Shown here piece by piece: positions 6,198 through 15,069 of a DNA stretch of 40,589 bases; position 1 is the first letter of the stretch; each line of letters opens with the position of its first letter. Both the position numbers and the translations under genes were made by a program. This DNA comes from CBFDBF01 sp050293315 (GTDB lineage Bacteria; Pseudomonadota; Gammaproteobacteria; Chromatiales; Chromatiaceae): contig JBNKMS010000025.1 in the NCBI GenBank assembly GCA_050293315.1, forward strand, positions 1 to 40,589. Reading direction: 5' to 3'. The notes beneath the pieces are model-generated. The model ran no database searches. It saw only the letters and a list, made by a program, of their open reading frames with translations, and was not told the origin of the DNA.

Positions 6198-7163
6198 CTA
6201 TTTACCCTCCGCCTCCAGGGCATCCAGATAGCGCTCTGCGTCCAGGGCGGCCATACAGCCGGCCGCGGCCGAGGTGATGGCCTGTTTATAGACCTGGTCC
6301 ATTACATCGCCAGCGGCGAATACCCCTTTGATGCTGGTCTGGGTTGCACTCCCTGCGGTACCGCCCTCAACCCTGAGGTAGCCATGGTCCATCTCCAGTT
6401 GGCCCTCAAATATCCCGGTATTCGGCTTATGCCCGATGGCGATGAAGATACCCTGTAGGGCAATCTCCTTGGTCGAGCCATCCTTAACATTCTTGATCCG
6501 CATACCGGTTACGCCGCTGTCGTCGCCCAGTACCTCATCCAGTACGTGGTCCCACTCGATGGTCACATTGCCATCCTTAGATTTCTGGATGAGCTGGTCG
6601 GCCAGGATCTTCTCGGAGCGGAACTGGTCGCGGCGGTGTACCACAGTCACCTCAGAGGCGATATTAGAGAGGTAGAGCGCCTCTTCCACCGCCGTATTGC
6701 CACCACCGATAACTGCGATTGGCTGGTTGCGATAGAAAAAACCGTCACAGGTGGCGCAGGCCGAAACCCCACGGCCCTTGAATGCCTCTTCCGACTCCAG
6801 CCCCAGATACTGGGCTGAGGCGCCGGTGGCGATAATCAAGGCATCGCAGGTGTATACTCCCTGATCACCGGTCAGGCGGAAGGGGCGTTGGGTAAGCTCT
6901 GTGGTGTGGATATGGTCGAAGATCACCTCGGTATCAAACCGCTCTGCGTGTTTCAGCATGCGATCCATCAGCTCCGGCCCCTGTACACCTTCGAAGTCAC
7001 CTGGCCAGTTGTCCACCTCGGTGGTGGTGGTGAGCTGCCCCCCCTGTTCCATCCCGGTGATCAGCACAGGATTGAGATTGGCCCGTGCAGCATAGACAGC
7101 AGCGGTGTATCCGGCTGGACCTGAGCCCAGGATGAGAAGGCGGCAATGCTTGGTGTCACTCAT
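6198..7163 (-). CDS. trxB: thioredoxin reductase
   Basis: A 321-residue flavoprotein that passes electrons from NADPH through FAD to thioredoxin. The FAD-binding GSGPAG lies at 13-18, the redox-active CATC at C136-C139 and the NADPH-binding GGGNTA near 153-158. The C-terminal FAD motif GVFAAGDV is also present. Length matches the low-molecular-weight bacterial enzyme (E. coli 321). It is transcribed divergently from ftsK, with 194 bp between, as in many gammaproteobacteria. No frameshift or missing residue is seen. Confidence 0.97.
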   Translation of the reverse strand: MSDTKHCRLLILGSGPAGYTAAVYAARANLNPVLITGMEQGGQLTTTTEVDNWPGDFEGVQGPELMDRMLKHAERFDTEVIFDHIHTTELTQRPFRLTGDQGVYTCDALIIATGASAQYLGLESEEAFKGRGVSACATCDGFFYRNQPIAVIGGGNTAVEEALYLSNIASEVTVVHRRDQFRSEKILADQLIQKSKDGNVTIEWDHVLDEVLGDDSGVTGMRIKNVKDGSTKEIALQGIFIAIGHKPNTGIFEGQLEMDHGYLRVEGGTAGSATQTSIKGVFAAGDVMDQVYKQAITSAAAGCMAALDAERYLDALEAEGK

Positions 7164-7357
7164 GTATAATCACTCCTTCAGGGGTTGCGGGCCTGGGCTA
7201 ATCGTTCCAGGAGCAGCAGATATTACGAGATGTTCAATCGAGGGTAAATGGGTAGAGTGTGTGGAATATCTCATGGTTTTGGAAAAAAGTGAGAAATTAG
7301 ACTAAATATCATGTATAACTATATAATAATAAAGATATTAATAGGAAGGATACTAGC

Positions 7358-9667
7358 TTGTCAAAGGCGAAGAAGAGAGCTGTAGATAACCCAAGCACGA
7401 CGCCTCATGTCGGCCATCGACTGCGTGAGGGCGCCATGCTGCTGCTGTTTGCGATATCGATATTCCTGCTGCTGTCACTCCTGACCTTCTCCCCGGATGA
7501 TCCCGGTTGGTCCTACACCGGTAGCAGGGGTGAAGTTACCAATGTCGGTGGGGTGGCAGGGGCATGGTTCGCCGATGTTGTAATCCACCTGTTTGGACTA
7601 CTTGCCTATCTACTCCCGGTAGTGGTCGCTTGGAGCGGCTGGCTTATATTCAGGGAGCGTATGCCGGATGATTCGGTAAACCTCAATCTCATATTTCTGC
7701 GCTGGGCTGGGTTTCTGGTTACCTTAATAACCGGTTCCACCCTGGCGTCCATGCATCTGCATCTCTCACATTTCCAGCTACCGTGGCCATCCGATGTCGG
7801 CAGCGGTGGGATACTAGGCGGCAGTATCATGCAACCGATGGTGAGTATATTCAGTTCGGTCGGTAGTACGCTGCTGTTGCTGGCGCTGTTCCTGGGAGGG
7901 GTCACCCTGTTTACCGGGGTCTCATGGTTTACCGTCATGGATCGGATCGGCGGCCTTACTCTGGGGTTGTTCAGCCGTATCGGCTGGCTCTGGGATATAT
8001 GGCAGGAGCGGCGCATGGGCCAGAGTGCTCGCGAAGAGCGCAGCGCGGCGGTCAAGAGTAGGCAGCGGGCGGCGGCAGCACATAAATCACCCAAGATAGA
8101 ACCGATCGTAAAGATACCGAAACCGAGCGTACGGGTAGAGAAGGAGCGCCAGGCACCGCTGTTTGCAGGAGATGAGGATGGTCTGCCTCCCTTGGCCCTG
8201 CTTGATCCGGTGCAGCCTAGTGGTCACGCCTACAGTGAAGAGGCGTTGGAGGCGATGTCGCGCCAGGTAGAGATCAAGCTATGGGATTTTGGTATAGAGG
8301 TAGAGGTGGTGGCGGTCCATCCGGGGCCGGTCATCACCATGTTTGAGCTGCAACTTGCGCCTGGCACCAAGGCGAGCCGTATCACCAATCTGGCAAAGGA
8401 TCTGGCCAGGGCACTGGCTACCACCAGTGTGCGCGTAGTAGAGGTAATTCAGGGGAAATCGGTTATCGGCCTGGAGATCCCCAATGAGGAACGGGAGATG
8501 GTCTACCTCAGCGAGGTACTCAAATCAGAGGCCTATGAAAAATCGAAGGCGCACCTAACGCTCTCGCTGGGTAAGAATATCGCCGGAGTGCCGGTGGTGG
8601 CAGACCTGTGCAAGATGCCGCATATACTGATCGCCGGCACCACCGGATCGGGTAAATCTGTAGCCATCAACGCCATGGTGTTGAGTCTGTTGTACAAACA
8701 GCTGCCACAGGATGTACGCATGATCATGATCGATCCGAAGATGCTGGAGCTCTCCGTCTACGAAGGCATCCCGCACCTGCTGACCCCTGTGGTTACAGAT
8801 ATGAAAGAGGCGGCCAACGCCCTTAGATGGTGTGTGGGGGAGATGGAGCGACGCTACCGGCAGATGGCGGCCATGGGTGTGCGCAATATCAGCGGCTTTA
8901 ACAAAAGGGTCAAGGATGCGGCCCGACGTGGGGCGCCAATCCCCAATCCTTACTACCAGCCAGAGTCGACCGACCGTCTGGAACAGATGGAGTTTTTTGA
9001 ACATCTGCCCTATATCGTGGTCATTGTAGATGAGCTGGCTGACCTGATGATGGTGGTGGGCAAAAAGGTGGAGGAGCTGATCACCCGCCTTGCACAGAAG
9101 GCTAGGGCCTCCGGTATCCACCTGATGCTGGCCACCCAACGCCCCTCAGTGGATGTGATAACCGGGCTGATTAAGGCCAACATACCCACTAGGATTGCAT
9201 TCCAGGTCTCATCCCGGATTGACTCCAGGACGATCTTGGATCAGATGGGTGCAGAGCAGCTGTTGGGCCATGGTGATATGCTCTATCTGCCATCTGGCAG
9301 CGCCATTCCACAGAGGATACATGGCGCCTATGTGGACGATAATGAGGTCCATCGAGTGGTAGACCACCTGACCCGTGCGGAACAGCCGGAATATATGGAG
9401 GATATACTGCAGGATCCGGGTGAGGTGATCCCAGGTCTGACCCCGGGGAACGGTGGTGCCGAGGAGAGCGATCCGCTCTATGATGAGGCGGTTCGCATAG
9501 TTACAGAGACCCGTAAGGCCTCCATATCAGGGGTGCAGAGACGCCTGAAGATAGGTTACAACCGGGCCGCCAGGATGATTGAGGAGATGGAGCGTACCGG
9601 TATTGTTGGGATGGCAGAGAGTAACGGCAGCCGTGAGGTGTTGGCGCCGCCGCCACCAGAGCTGTAG
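7358..9667 (+). CDS. ftsK: DNA translocase FtsK
   Basis: The 769-residue protein anchors at the division septum and pumps chromosomal DNA toward dif during segregation. Start is TTG at 7358 with RBS GGAAGGA 7 bases upstream. About four transmembrane helices fill residues 24-205, followed by a short charged linker. Walker A is GTTGSGKS (427-434) and Walker B is VVIVDELADLMM. The C-terminal winged-helix gamma domain (DPLYDEAVRIVTE... to ...EMERTGIVG) reads KOPS. At 769 residues it is of the compact type with a short linker, unlike the 1329-residue E. coli protein. It is followed 9 bp later by lolA, with which it is likely cotranscribed. Confidence 0.97.
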   Translation: MSKAKKRAVDNPSTTPHVGHRLREGAMLLLFAISIFLLLSLLTFSPDDPGWSYTGSRGEVTNVGGVAGAWFADVVIHLFGLLAYLLPVVVAWSGWLIFRERMPDDSVNLNLIFLRWAGFLVTLITGSTLASMHLHLSHFQLPWPSDVGSGGILGGSIMQPMVSIFSSVGSTLLLLALFLGGVTLFTGVSWFTVMDRIGGLTLGLFSRIGWLWDIWQERRMGQSAREERSAAVKSRQRAAAAHKSPKIEPIVKIPKPSVRVEKERQAPLFAGDEDGLPPLALLDPVQPSGHAYSEEALEAMSRQVEIKLWDFGIEVEVVAVHPGPVITMFELQLAPGTKASRITNLAKDLARALATTSVRVVEVIQGKSVIGLEIPNEEREMVYLSEVLKSEAYEKSKAHLTLSLGKNIAGVPVVADLCKMPHILIAGTTGSGKSVAINAMVLSLLYKQLPQDVRMIMIDPKMLELSVYEGIPHLLTPVVTDMKEAANALRWCVGEMERRYRQMAAMGVRNISGFNKRVKDAARRGAPIPNPYYQPESTDRLEQMEFFEHLPYIVVIVDELADLMMVVGKKVEELITRLAQKARASGIHLMLATQRPSVDVITGLIKANIPTRIAFQVSSRIDSRTILDQMGAEQLLGHGDMLYLPSGSAIPQRIHGAYVDDNEVHRVVDHLTRAEQPEYMEDILQDPGEVIPGLTPGNGGAEESDPLYDEAVRIVTETRKASISGVQRRLKIGYNRAARMIEEMERTGIVGMAESNGSREVLAPPPPEL

Positions 9668-9676
9668 AGGATAAAA

Positions 9677-10309
9677 GTGAATAGATTCAATTATAGATTA
9701 CTGCTTATGCTGCTGTTGTTTCTGCTCTGTCATACTGTTTGGGCTGGCAGCGGCAGCGCGAAACAGCGGCTTCAGGATTTTCTCGATAATAACAGGTCGC
9801 TGCAGGCGGAGTTCAGCCAGACAATTTTGGGCATTAACGGCGAACAGAGTGCTGTAGCCAGCGGGGTGTTATACATCCAGCGTCCAGGCCGTTTTCGTTG
9901 GGAGTATAAGCAGCCATACAAACAGAAGATCATAGCCAGTGGCAAGCAGGTATGGCTCTATGACGAGGATCTTGAGCAGATCACCACCTCACCCCAGGGT
10001 ATGGCCATCAAAGGTACACCGGCGCTGCTACTCAGCAGTGATGACCCGGTAGAGAAGCATTTTGAGGTGTTCAACATCGGCGCTGATCAGGGGCTCGAAT
10101 GGGCGGAGTTGGTCCCACGTGATGATGAGAGTCAATTCGTGCGTATCATGGTCGGCTTTAAGGGCAAAGAGCTGGAGCGTCTGGAGATGGCCGATAAGTT
10201 TGGTCAGGTGACCCATTTTCAGTTCTCCCAAATAGCGCACAATCCCAAGCTGGAACAGAAACTGTTCGCCTTCGAAAACCCGAAACGATACGAGATGTTT
10301 CATCAGTGA
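9677..10309 (+). CDS. lolA: outer-membrane lipoprotein carrier LolA
   Basis: A 210-residue periplasmic chaperone that carries lipoproteins from LolCDE to LolB. The start is GTG at 9677. A signal peptide covers about residues 1-23 (hydrophobic run LLLMLLLFLLC, cleavage near VWA-GS). The mature part shows LolA family features: LQAEFSQTI, RPGRFRWEY, the LLSSDDPVEKHFEV region and the C-terminal FENPKRYEMF. Its place between ftsK and rarA is the classic order in gammaproteobacteria. Its stop codon is immediately followed by the rarA ATG, implying translational coupling. Confidence 0.95.
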   Translation: MNRFNYRLLLMLLLFLLCHTVWAGSGSAKQRLQDFLDNNRSLQAEFSQTILGINGEQSAVASGVLYIQRPGRFRWEYKQPYKQKIIASGKQVWLYDEDLEQITTSPQGMAIKGTPALLLSSDDPVEKHFEVFNIGADQGLEWAELVPRDDESQFVRIMVGFKGKELERLEMADKFGQVTHFQFSQIAHNPKLEQKLFAFENPKRYEMFHQ

Positions 10310-11629
10310 ATGTCTCCGCCTGATCTCTTTGGCAGCAGTGATAACAGTGGTGTCCGTCCACTGGCTGATCGCATGCGGCCACAGGGATTGGAAGAGTTTC
10401 AGGGACAGGAGCACCTCATGGGGGAGGGCAAACCCCTACGCCGTGCCATCGAGTCGGATCGACTCCACTCTATGATCTTCTGGGGCCCTCCAGGGAGCGG
10501 TAAGACCACCCTGGCACGGCTGATTGCACACCACTCAGGCGCCCAATTTCTTACCCTCTCGGCGGTGCTCGCCGGGGTCAAGGAGATCCGTGCCGCCGTG
10601 GAGCGGGCAAAAGCGGTTATTGGCTACCCTACTATTCTGTTTATCGATGAGGTGCACCGTTTTAACAAGTCACAGCAGGATGCCTTTCTTCCCCATGTCG
10701 AGGACGGTACCGTGGTATTTATCGGTGCCACTACCGAGAACCCATCGTTTGAGCTGAACAACGCACTGCTCTCCCGGGCCAAGACCTATCTTCTGCAACG
10801 GCTGACCACAGAGGAGTTGAGTCAGATCATCACCCTGGCGCTTAATGACAGCGAGCGTGGCCTCGGGGCGAGGGGACTGACCCTGGACGGCGATCTCACT
10901 CAATTGATCGCGACCGCAGCAGATGGAGATGCGCGGCGGGCGCTCAATCTTCTGGAGATAGCCGCTGATCTGACTGCAGATGGAGCGATCAGCAGGGCAG
11001 CGGTAGAGGAGGTGATCTCCGGCGGCCTGCGTCGCTTCGACAAGGGGGGAGAGCTGTTTTATGATCAGATATCTGCACTGCACAAGAGTGTGCGCGGATC
11101 CTCACCGGATGGTGCCCTCTACTGGCTCTGCCGTATGCTGGATGGAGGTTGTGACCCACTATATATCGCCCGTCGTGTAGTACGTATGGCATCTGAGGAT
11201 ATAGGCAATGCAGACCCGCGTGCGCTGGCGATAGCGCTGGATGCATGGGATACCCAGGAGCGTCTCGGTTCACCAGAGGGTGAACTGGCAATCGCACAGG
11301 CGGTGGTCTACATGGCCTCTGCGGCAAAGAGCAATGCTGTCTATACCGCCTTCAAGCAGGCCATGCAAGATGCCAAAGAGTCTGGTACCCAGGAGGTGCC
11401 TTTACATCTGCGCAATGCCCCGACCAGGCTGATGAAAGAGCTGGATTATGGTAAGGGGTATCGTTATGCTCATGATGAGCCGGATGGGTATGCCGCTGGT
11501 GAGAGCTATTTTCCTGCAGAGATGGGGGAGCGCAGATACTACCATCCAGTTGATCGTGGTCTTGAGATCAAGATCGGAGAAAAACTGGAACAGCTGCGCA
11601 AGCTCGATAATGAAGCAAAAAAGAGTTGA
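10310..11629 (+). CDS. rarA: replication-associated recombination protein A (AAA+ ATPase)
   Basis: A 439-residue AAA+ clamp-loader-like ATPase (RarA/MgsA, WRNIP1 family) that acts at stalled replication forks. Walker A is GPPGSGKTTLA (about 59-69) and Walker B is LFIDEVHRF. Sensor 1 is GATTENPSF, followed by a family-specific C-terminal tetramerisation region with LHKSVRGSSPDGALYWLCRML and EDIGNADPRAL. Length is normal (E. coli 447). It directly abuts lolA with no intergenic base, so it is part of the ftsK-lolA-rarA operon. Confidence 0.96.
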   Translation: MSPPDLFGSSDNSGVRPLADRMRPQGLEEFQGQEHLMGEGKPLRRAIESDRLHSMIFWGPPGSGKTTLARLIAHHSGAQFLTLSAVLAGVKEIRAAVERAKAVIGYPTILFIDEVHRFNKSQQDAFLPHVEDGTVVFIGATTENPSFELNNALLSRAKTYLLQRLTTEELSQIITLALNDSERGLGARGLTLDGDLTQLIATAADGDARRALNLLEIAADLTADGAISRAAVEEVISGGLRRFDKGGELFYDQISALHKSVRGSSPDGALYWLCRMLDGGCDPLYIARRVVRMASEDIGNADPRALAIALDAWDTQERLGSPEGELAIAQAVVYMASAAKSNAVYTAFKQAMQDAKESGTQEVPLHLRNAPTRLMKELDYGKGYRYAHDEPDGYAAGESYFPAEMGERRYYHPVDRGLEIKIGEKLEQLRKLDNEAKKS

Positions 11630-11759
11630 TAAATCACTGTAGTGGTTTGCTCTGCGGCAGAAGATTTGGCGGTAAACCAGGATGGTTTTAGCTGTAAGGC
11701 AGCTGACTCTATATTATAATGGTATAGATTAAGTACATTAAAAATAAAAGGGGTTGCTG

Positions 11760-12551
11760 ATGGTTGGCTCTACCACTGTTAGACAGTTCATCAGTTGCTG
11801 TAGCGTATTGCTACTGCTGTTTGTCTCGCTCCCTGCGCCTGCTGCTGATGATCTGAACGATATAATAAACATTGCCGGTAAACAGCGTATGTTGACTCAA
11901 CGTATGCTAAGAGATTACGCCCTCGTAGGTATGCGCGTGGAATTCAGGGACCCGCAAGTTGACCTGCATGAATCCATAGTGAGCTTTAATAATAACCTGC
12001 TGATTCTGCGTACTCTCAATATCAGTGACGAAATAACCGCTGCCTTTGATAAGGTCAACACTCTTTGGTTGCCAATCAAGGGCCGGCTGGAGGCTGTTCC
12101 CAGTATAAATAAAGCCTCTGATCTGCATGCCAAGACCGAGGAGCTACTTGAGGCCAGCCACCAGGCTGTTTTGCTGTTGGTTAAACATAGCGGAAAAGAG
12201 CAGGGTAAACTGGTGGATATAGCGGGACGACAGCGTATGTTGTCTCAACGCATGGCCAGCCTGTATATGCTCAAATCCTGGGGACTCGATGACCTGGACT
12301 ATAGTGCCGCTTTTAATAAGGCCGTAAGTGAGTTTGAGGAGGCGCACAAGGTATTGGAGTCTGCCAAAATGAACACCGAAGATATCAATACTAAATTGGC
12401 GGCGGCCAGCAAAAGCTTCTATTGGTTTAAGTTCTCGGCACTAAAAGAGACGGATACGCCTATCACCGCACTGATTCAGCGAGCATCTGATAAGTTGTTA
12501 GATCAGATGGATGAGATTACCGAACTCTACGCCAAGCGATATACGAAGTAG
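11760..12551 (+). CDS. secreted protein with two PilJ-N-type (IAGxQRMLxQRM) modules
   Basis: The 263-residue product starts at ATG 11760 (RBS AAGGGG 6 bases upstream) and has a signal peptide ending near LPAPAA-DD (residue 29). The mature protein contains the motif IAGKQRMLTQRML (38-50) and again IAGRQRMLSQRMA (154-166). This motif marks the N-terminal sensor domain of the type IV pilus chemotaxis transducer family (PilJ-N, PF13675 as I recall). Here the two modules stand alone, without transmembrane helix or methyl-accepting domain. The product is probably a soluble periplasmic helical bundle that senses a small ligand or partners a receptor. It has its own upstream AT-rich region with TATAAT at 11715-11720. 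The function is inferred only from the domain. Confidence 0.75.
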   Translation: MVGSTTVRQFISCCSVLLLLFVSLPAPAADDLNDIINIAGKQRMLTQRMLRDYALVGMRVEFRDPQVDLHESIVSFNNNLLILRTLNISDEITAAFDKVNTLWLPIKGRLEAVPSINKASDLHAKTEELLEASHQAVLLLVKHSGKEQGKLVDIAGRQRMLSQRMASLYMLKSWGLDDLDYSAAFNKAVSEFEEAHKVLESAKMNTEDINTKLAAASKSFYWFKFSALKETDTPITALIQRASDKLLDQMDEITELYAKRYTK

Positions 12552-12704
12552 ACGCGGCCTTTTGATTCAACCCGCCTTCCCAAACTAGGTGTGGTTCGGG
12601 GAGACTGTTGTATTTGCGATGTACGGCGGTCGTACTACCCTCCAAGTGTGTGTAAAATACTGCTTTTACTTAATGTTCTCCACTAGCTAGGTAACGGAGC
12701 CACT

Positions 12705-13079
12705 GTGTTGCAGACTATTGCTATTGCCGCTGGCGGTGCCGCCGGGGCGCTACTGCGCTTCTGGGTGTCGGGCGGTGTCTATGCCGTAGTGGGGCGCGAG
12801 TTTCCCTATGGGACCCTGATGGTGAATGTCCTGGGTTCTCTGTTGATGGGGTTGCTGCATGTGCTCTTCATTGAGCGTATGACCGTTGGCCCAGAGGTGA
12901 GGGCGGCCGCTCTCATCGGTCTGCTGGGGGCATTTACCACCTTCTCAACCTTCTCTATTGAGACACTTAATCTGCTGGAACAGGCAGACTATATGAAGGC
13001 TGGAATGAACGTATTACTAAGTGTTTTTGCCTGCTTAATCGCAGTATGGCTGGGTGTTGTGATCGGGAGAGAGATATGA
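12705..13079 (+). CDS. crcB: fluoride ion channel CrcB/Fluc
   Basis: A 124-residue, four-helix inner-membrane protein that exports fluoride as a dual-topology dimer. Family motifs are GGAAGALLRFW (N-terminal), the pore segment GTLMVNVLGSLLMG and GLLGAFTTFSTFSIET with the Phe-box and Na+ site residues. The start is GTG at 12705 (GGAG 5 bases upstream); the next codon, TTG, is a possible alternative. Its stop overlaps the ATG of the DUF190 gene. No fluoride riboswitch was found in the 153-bp leader. Confidence 0.93.
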   Translation: MLQTIAIAAGGAAGALLRFWVSGGVYAVVGREFPYGTLMVNVLGSLLMGLLHVLFIERMTVGPEVRAAALIGLLGAFTTFSTFSIETLNLLEQADYMKAGMNVLLSVFACLIAVWLGVVIGREI

Positions 13080-13387
13080 AAAGGTCAGAAGTTACCGTAG
13101 TACGACTATATCTTACTGAGGGGCAGCACCTGTTCCAGAATCTGATGCAGATCCTGCATGATGAAGAGAAGGTGCGAGGAGTGACGGCCTTCCGTGGCAT
13201 TGCTGGCTTTGGACAGTCTGGTGAGTTGCACTCAGCCACTCTGCTGGATGTATCCCTTAATATGCCCCTGGTATTGGAGTTTTTTGATGAGCCTGCCAAA
13301 GTTGAGCAGGTGCTGGAGCGAATAAATCCACTTATTAGCCCGGGCCATATCCTAATGTGGCCTGCAACCACCAACCTTGGTTCCTGA
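13076..13387 (+). CDS. DUF190 family (PII-like) protein, coupled to crcB
   Basis: A 103-residue cytoplasmic protein. Its ATG (13076) overlaps the crcB stop (ATGA), so the two are translationally coupled. The pattern MKRSEVTVVRLYLTEGQHL...VRGVTAFRGIAGFGQSGELHSATLLDVSLNMPLVLEFFDE, paraphrased here in part, is that of DUF190. This is a ferredoxin-like fold related to PII signal proteins and often found beside crcB. By context it may regulate the fluoride channel or sense a nucleotide linked to fluoride stress; the biochemical role is not established as far as I know. The serS gene starts 3 bp after its stop. Confidence 0.85.
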   Translation: MKRSEVTVVRLYLTEGQHLFQNLMQILHDEEKVRGVTAFRGIAGFGQSGELHSATLLDVSLNMPLVLEFFDEPAKVEQVLERINPLISPGHILMWPATTNLGS

Positions 13388-13390
13388 ATA

Positions 13391-14668
13391 ATGTTAGATC
13401 CACGTCTACTAAGAAACGAATTGGATGCCACCGCCGAGCAACTCGCACGGCGTGGTGTACAACTGGACAAAGAGAGAATTTCCGGGCTGGAGGCCCAGCG
13501 CAAAGAGCTGCAGATCAACGCTCAGGAGTTGCAGAATGAACGTAATACCAGCTCCAAGGCGATTGGCAAGGCCAAGGCCGCAGGGGAGGATATTGAGCCG
13601 CTACTGGCGGAGGTATCTGTCCTGGGGGATAAGCTTGAGAGTGTTGAGGGTGAGCTGAACTCTATCCAGCATGAGCTGCAGGAGATAGCCTTGGGTATCC
13701 CTAATATCCCGGCAGAGGATGTGCCAAATGGCAGGGATGAGGAGGACAATAGAGAGGAGCGTCGCTGGGGTGAACCGCCACAGTTCGGTTTTGAGCCGAA
13801 GGACCATGTAGATCTTGGAGCGGCACTCGGGATGATGGATTTTGAGACCGCCGCCAAGGTGACCGGCTCCCGTTTCACTGTCATGAGCGGGCCGCTGGCA
13901 CGGCTGCAGCGCGCCCTGACCCAGTTCATGTTGAACACCCATACCAAGGAGCACGGTTACATCGAGACCTACGCCCCATATATAGTTAATGCCGACAGCC
14001 TCCAAGGTACCGGCCAGCTGCCAAAGTTCGAGGAGGATCTATTCAAGCTCTGTGGTGAATCGGACTACTACCTGATCCCCACTGCGGAGGTTCCGATAAC
14101 CAATATCGTGCGTGACACCATTATTGAGGCGGACTATATGCCCCGTAAGTATGTGGCCCATACTCCCTGTTTCCGTAGTGAGGCCGGCTCCTATGGCAAG
14201 GATACCCGCGGCATGATACGGCAACACCAGTTTGAGAAGGTGGAGATGGTGCAGGTGGTCCGTCCTGAGGAATCAACTGCCGCACTGGAAGAGCTCACCG
14301 GCCATGCCGAGGTGATACTGCAGAGGTTGGGGTTGCCATACCGGGTAGTTACACTCTGCACCGGCGATCTCGGCTTCTCGGCAACCAAGACCTATGACCT
14401 TGAAGTTTGGCTGCCGGCTCAGGACACCTACCGGGAGATCTCCTCCTGTTCCAACTTTGGTGACTTTCAGGCGCGGCGCCTACAGGCGCGCTGGCGCAAT
14501 CCGGAGAGCGGTAAACCGGAACTGGTGCATACCCTGAATGGATCCGGTCTGGCGGTAGGGCGTACCCTGGTGGCGGTGATGGAGAACTATCAGCAAGATG
14601 ATGGGAGTATCCGTGTGCCGGAGGTACTACAGCACTACATGGGTGGAGTGGAGGTTATATCCGGATAG
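13391..14668 (+). CDS. serS: seryl-tRNA synthetase
   Basis: A 425-residue class II aminoacyl-tRNA synthetase that charges tRNA-Ser and tRNA-Sec. The N-terminal antiparallel coiled-coil arm spans about 25-105 (many Glu/Lys/Leu heptads). Motif 2 (FRSEAGSYGKDTRGMIRQHQFEK) and motif 3 (NGSGLAVGRTLVAVMEN) are intact. The start ATG is 3 bp after the DUF190 stop, so crcB, DUF190 and serS form one transcription unit. Length is typical (E. coli 430). A matching tRNA-Ser(UGA) gene lies 1.2 kb downstream. Confidence 0.97.
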   Translation: MLDPRLLRNELDATAEQLARRGVQLDKERISGLEAQRKELQINAQELQNERNTSSKAIGKAKAAGEDIEPLLAEVSVLGDKLESVEGELNSIQHELQEIALGIPNIPAEDVPNGRDEEDNREERRWGEPPQFGFEPKDHVDLGAALGMMDFETAAKVTGSRFTVMSGPLARLQRALTQFMLNTHTKEHGYIETYAPYIVNADSLQGTGQLPKFEEDLFKLCGESDYYLIPTAEVPITNIVRDTIIEADYMPRKYVAHTPCFRSEAGSYGKDTRGMIRQHQFEKVEMVQVVRPEESTAALEELTGHAEVILQRLGLPYRVVTLCTGDLGFSATKTYDLEVWLPAQDTYREISSCSNFGDFQARRLQARWRNPESGKPELVHTLNGSGLAVGRTLVAVMENYQQDDGSIRVPEVLQHYMGGVEVISG

Positions 14669-14678
14669 TTTGTCCCTC

Positions 14679-14697
14679 CCTACACTAGTGGGGTAGG
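14679..14697. terminator. weak hairpin after serS
   Basis: CCTAC (14679-14683) and GTAGG (14693-14697) around ACTAGTGGG form a 5-bp stem just after the serS stop. There is no T tract. The core CACTAGTG recurs at 14813-14820. It could be a modest terminator between the converging serS and the leftward membrane genes. Confidence 0.3.
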
Positions 14698-14742
14698 TCT
14701 ACAAACCCAATCGCCCAGAGGTACCCAAGGGGCATGCTAATT

Positions 14743-14795
14743 GGGCTCCTACCGCTTGAAACCATCACCTGTAGGAGCCCGCTCCCGCGGGCGAT
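14743..14795. repeat. REP-like paired palindromes
   Basis: GGGCTCCTAC (14743-14752) and GTAGGAGCCC (14771-14780) form a perfect 10-bp inverted pair. The second unit continues as a GTAGGAGCCCGCTCCCGCGGGCGA-type sequence with its own GCCCGCtcccGCGGGC hairpin. GTAGGAGC followed by a GC-rich hairpin is the classic REP form of Pseudomonas and relatives. A REP-associated transposase gene occurs at the right end of the window. Confidence 0.7.
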
Positions 14796-14852
14796 ATATC
14801 AATTCCATCTCCACTAGTGGGAAGGCTAGGGCAGGGAGTACAAAATAGCCCT

Positions 14853-15041
14853 CTAACGCACCAACATTATCAGCAGCACCACAAATCCAATCACCAACGC
14901 CAGGGGAAACAACACCTTGCCCCAGTCCCCCTGTTGCGCCTTGGGGCCATTCTTCGCCCAGTGTTTGGCAGCGGGATAGAGTTGAAACAGCATGGCCGCC
15001 AAAACTACGGCCACTGCTAATTTCAACCAAATACTGTCCAC
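14853..15041 (-). CDS. small two-helix membrane protein, unknown
   Basis: A 62-residue product with transmembrane segments at about 5-22 (LKLAVAVVLAAMLFQL) and 43-61 (VLFPLALVIGFVVLLIML), separated by a basic/polar loop (PAAKHWAKNGPKAQQGDWGK). It is leftward and lies 28 bp downstream of the BI-1 family gene, so it is probably cotranscribed. I do not recognise a named family. The helix-loop-helix layout and lack of frame interruptions favour a real gene over chance. A longer overlapping frame at 14749-15054 in another phase is rejected. Confidence 0.6.
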   Translation of the reverse strand: MDSIWLKLAVAVVLAAMLFQLYPAAKHWAKNGPKAQQGDWGKVLFPLALVIGFVVLLIMLVR

Positions 15042-15069
15042 TCTGGCTCCTCACTGAATAACCAAGTGC

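Noticed and set aside
12552..12704. Fluoride riboswitch before crcB
   Set aside because: I looked for the conserved GGNGATGG and CTGATGA-like elements of the crcB motif and did not find them in a sensible order.
14749..15054. 101-codon minus-strand frame across the REP-like pair and small membrane gene
   Set aside because: It runs through repeat sequence and is out of phase with the convincing two-helix protein at 14853-15041.
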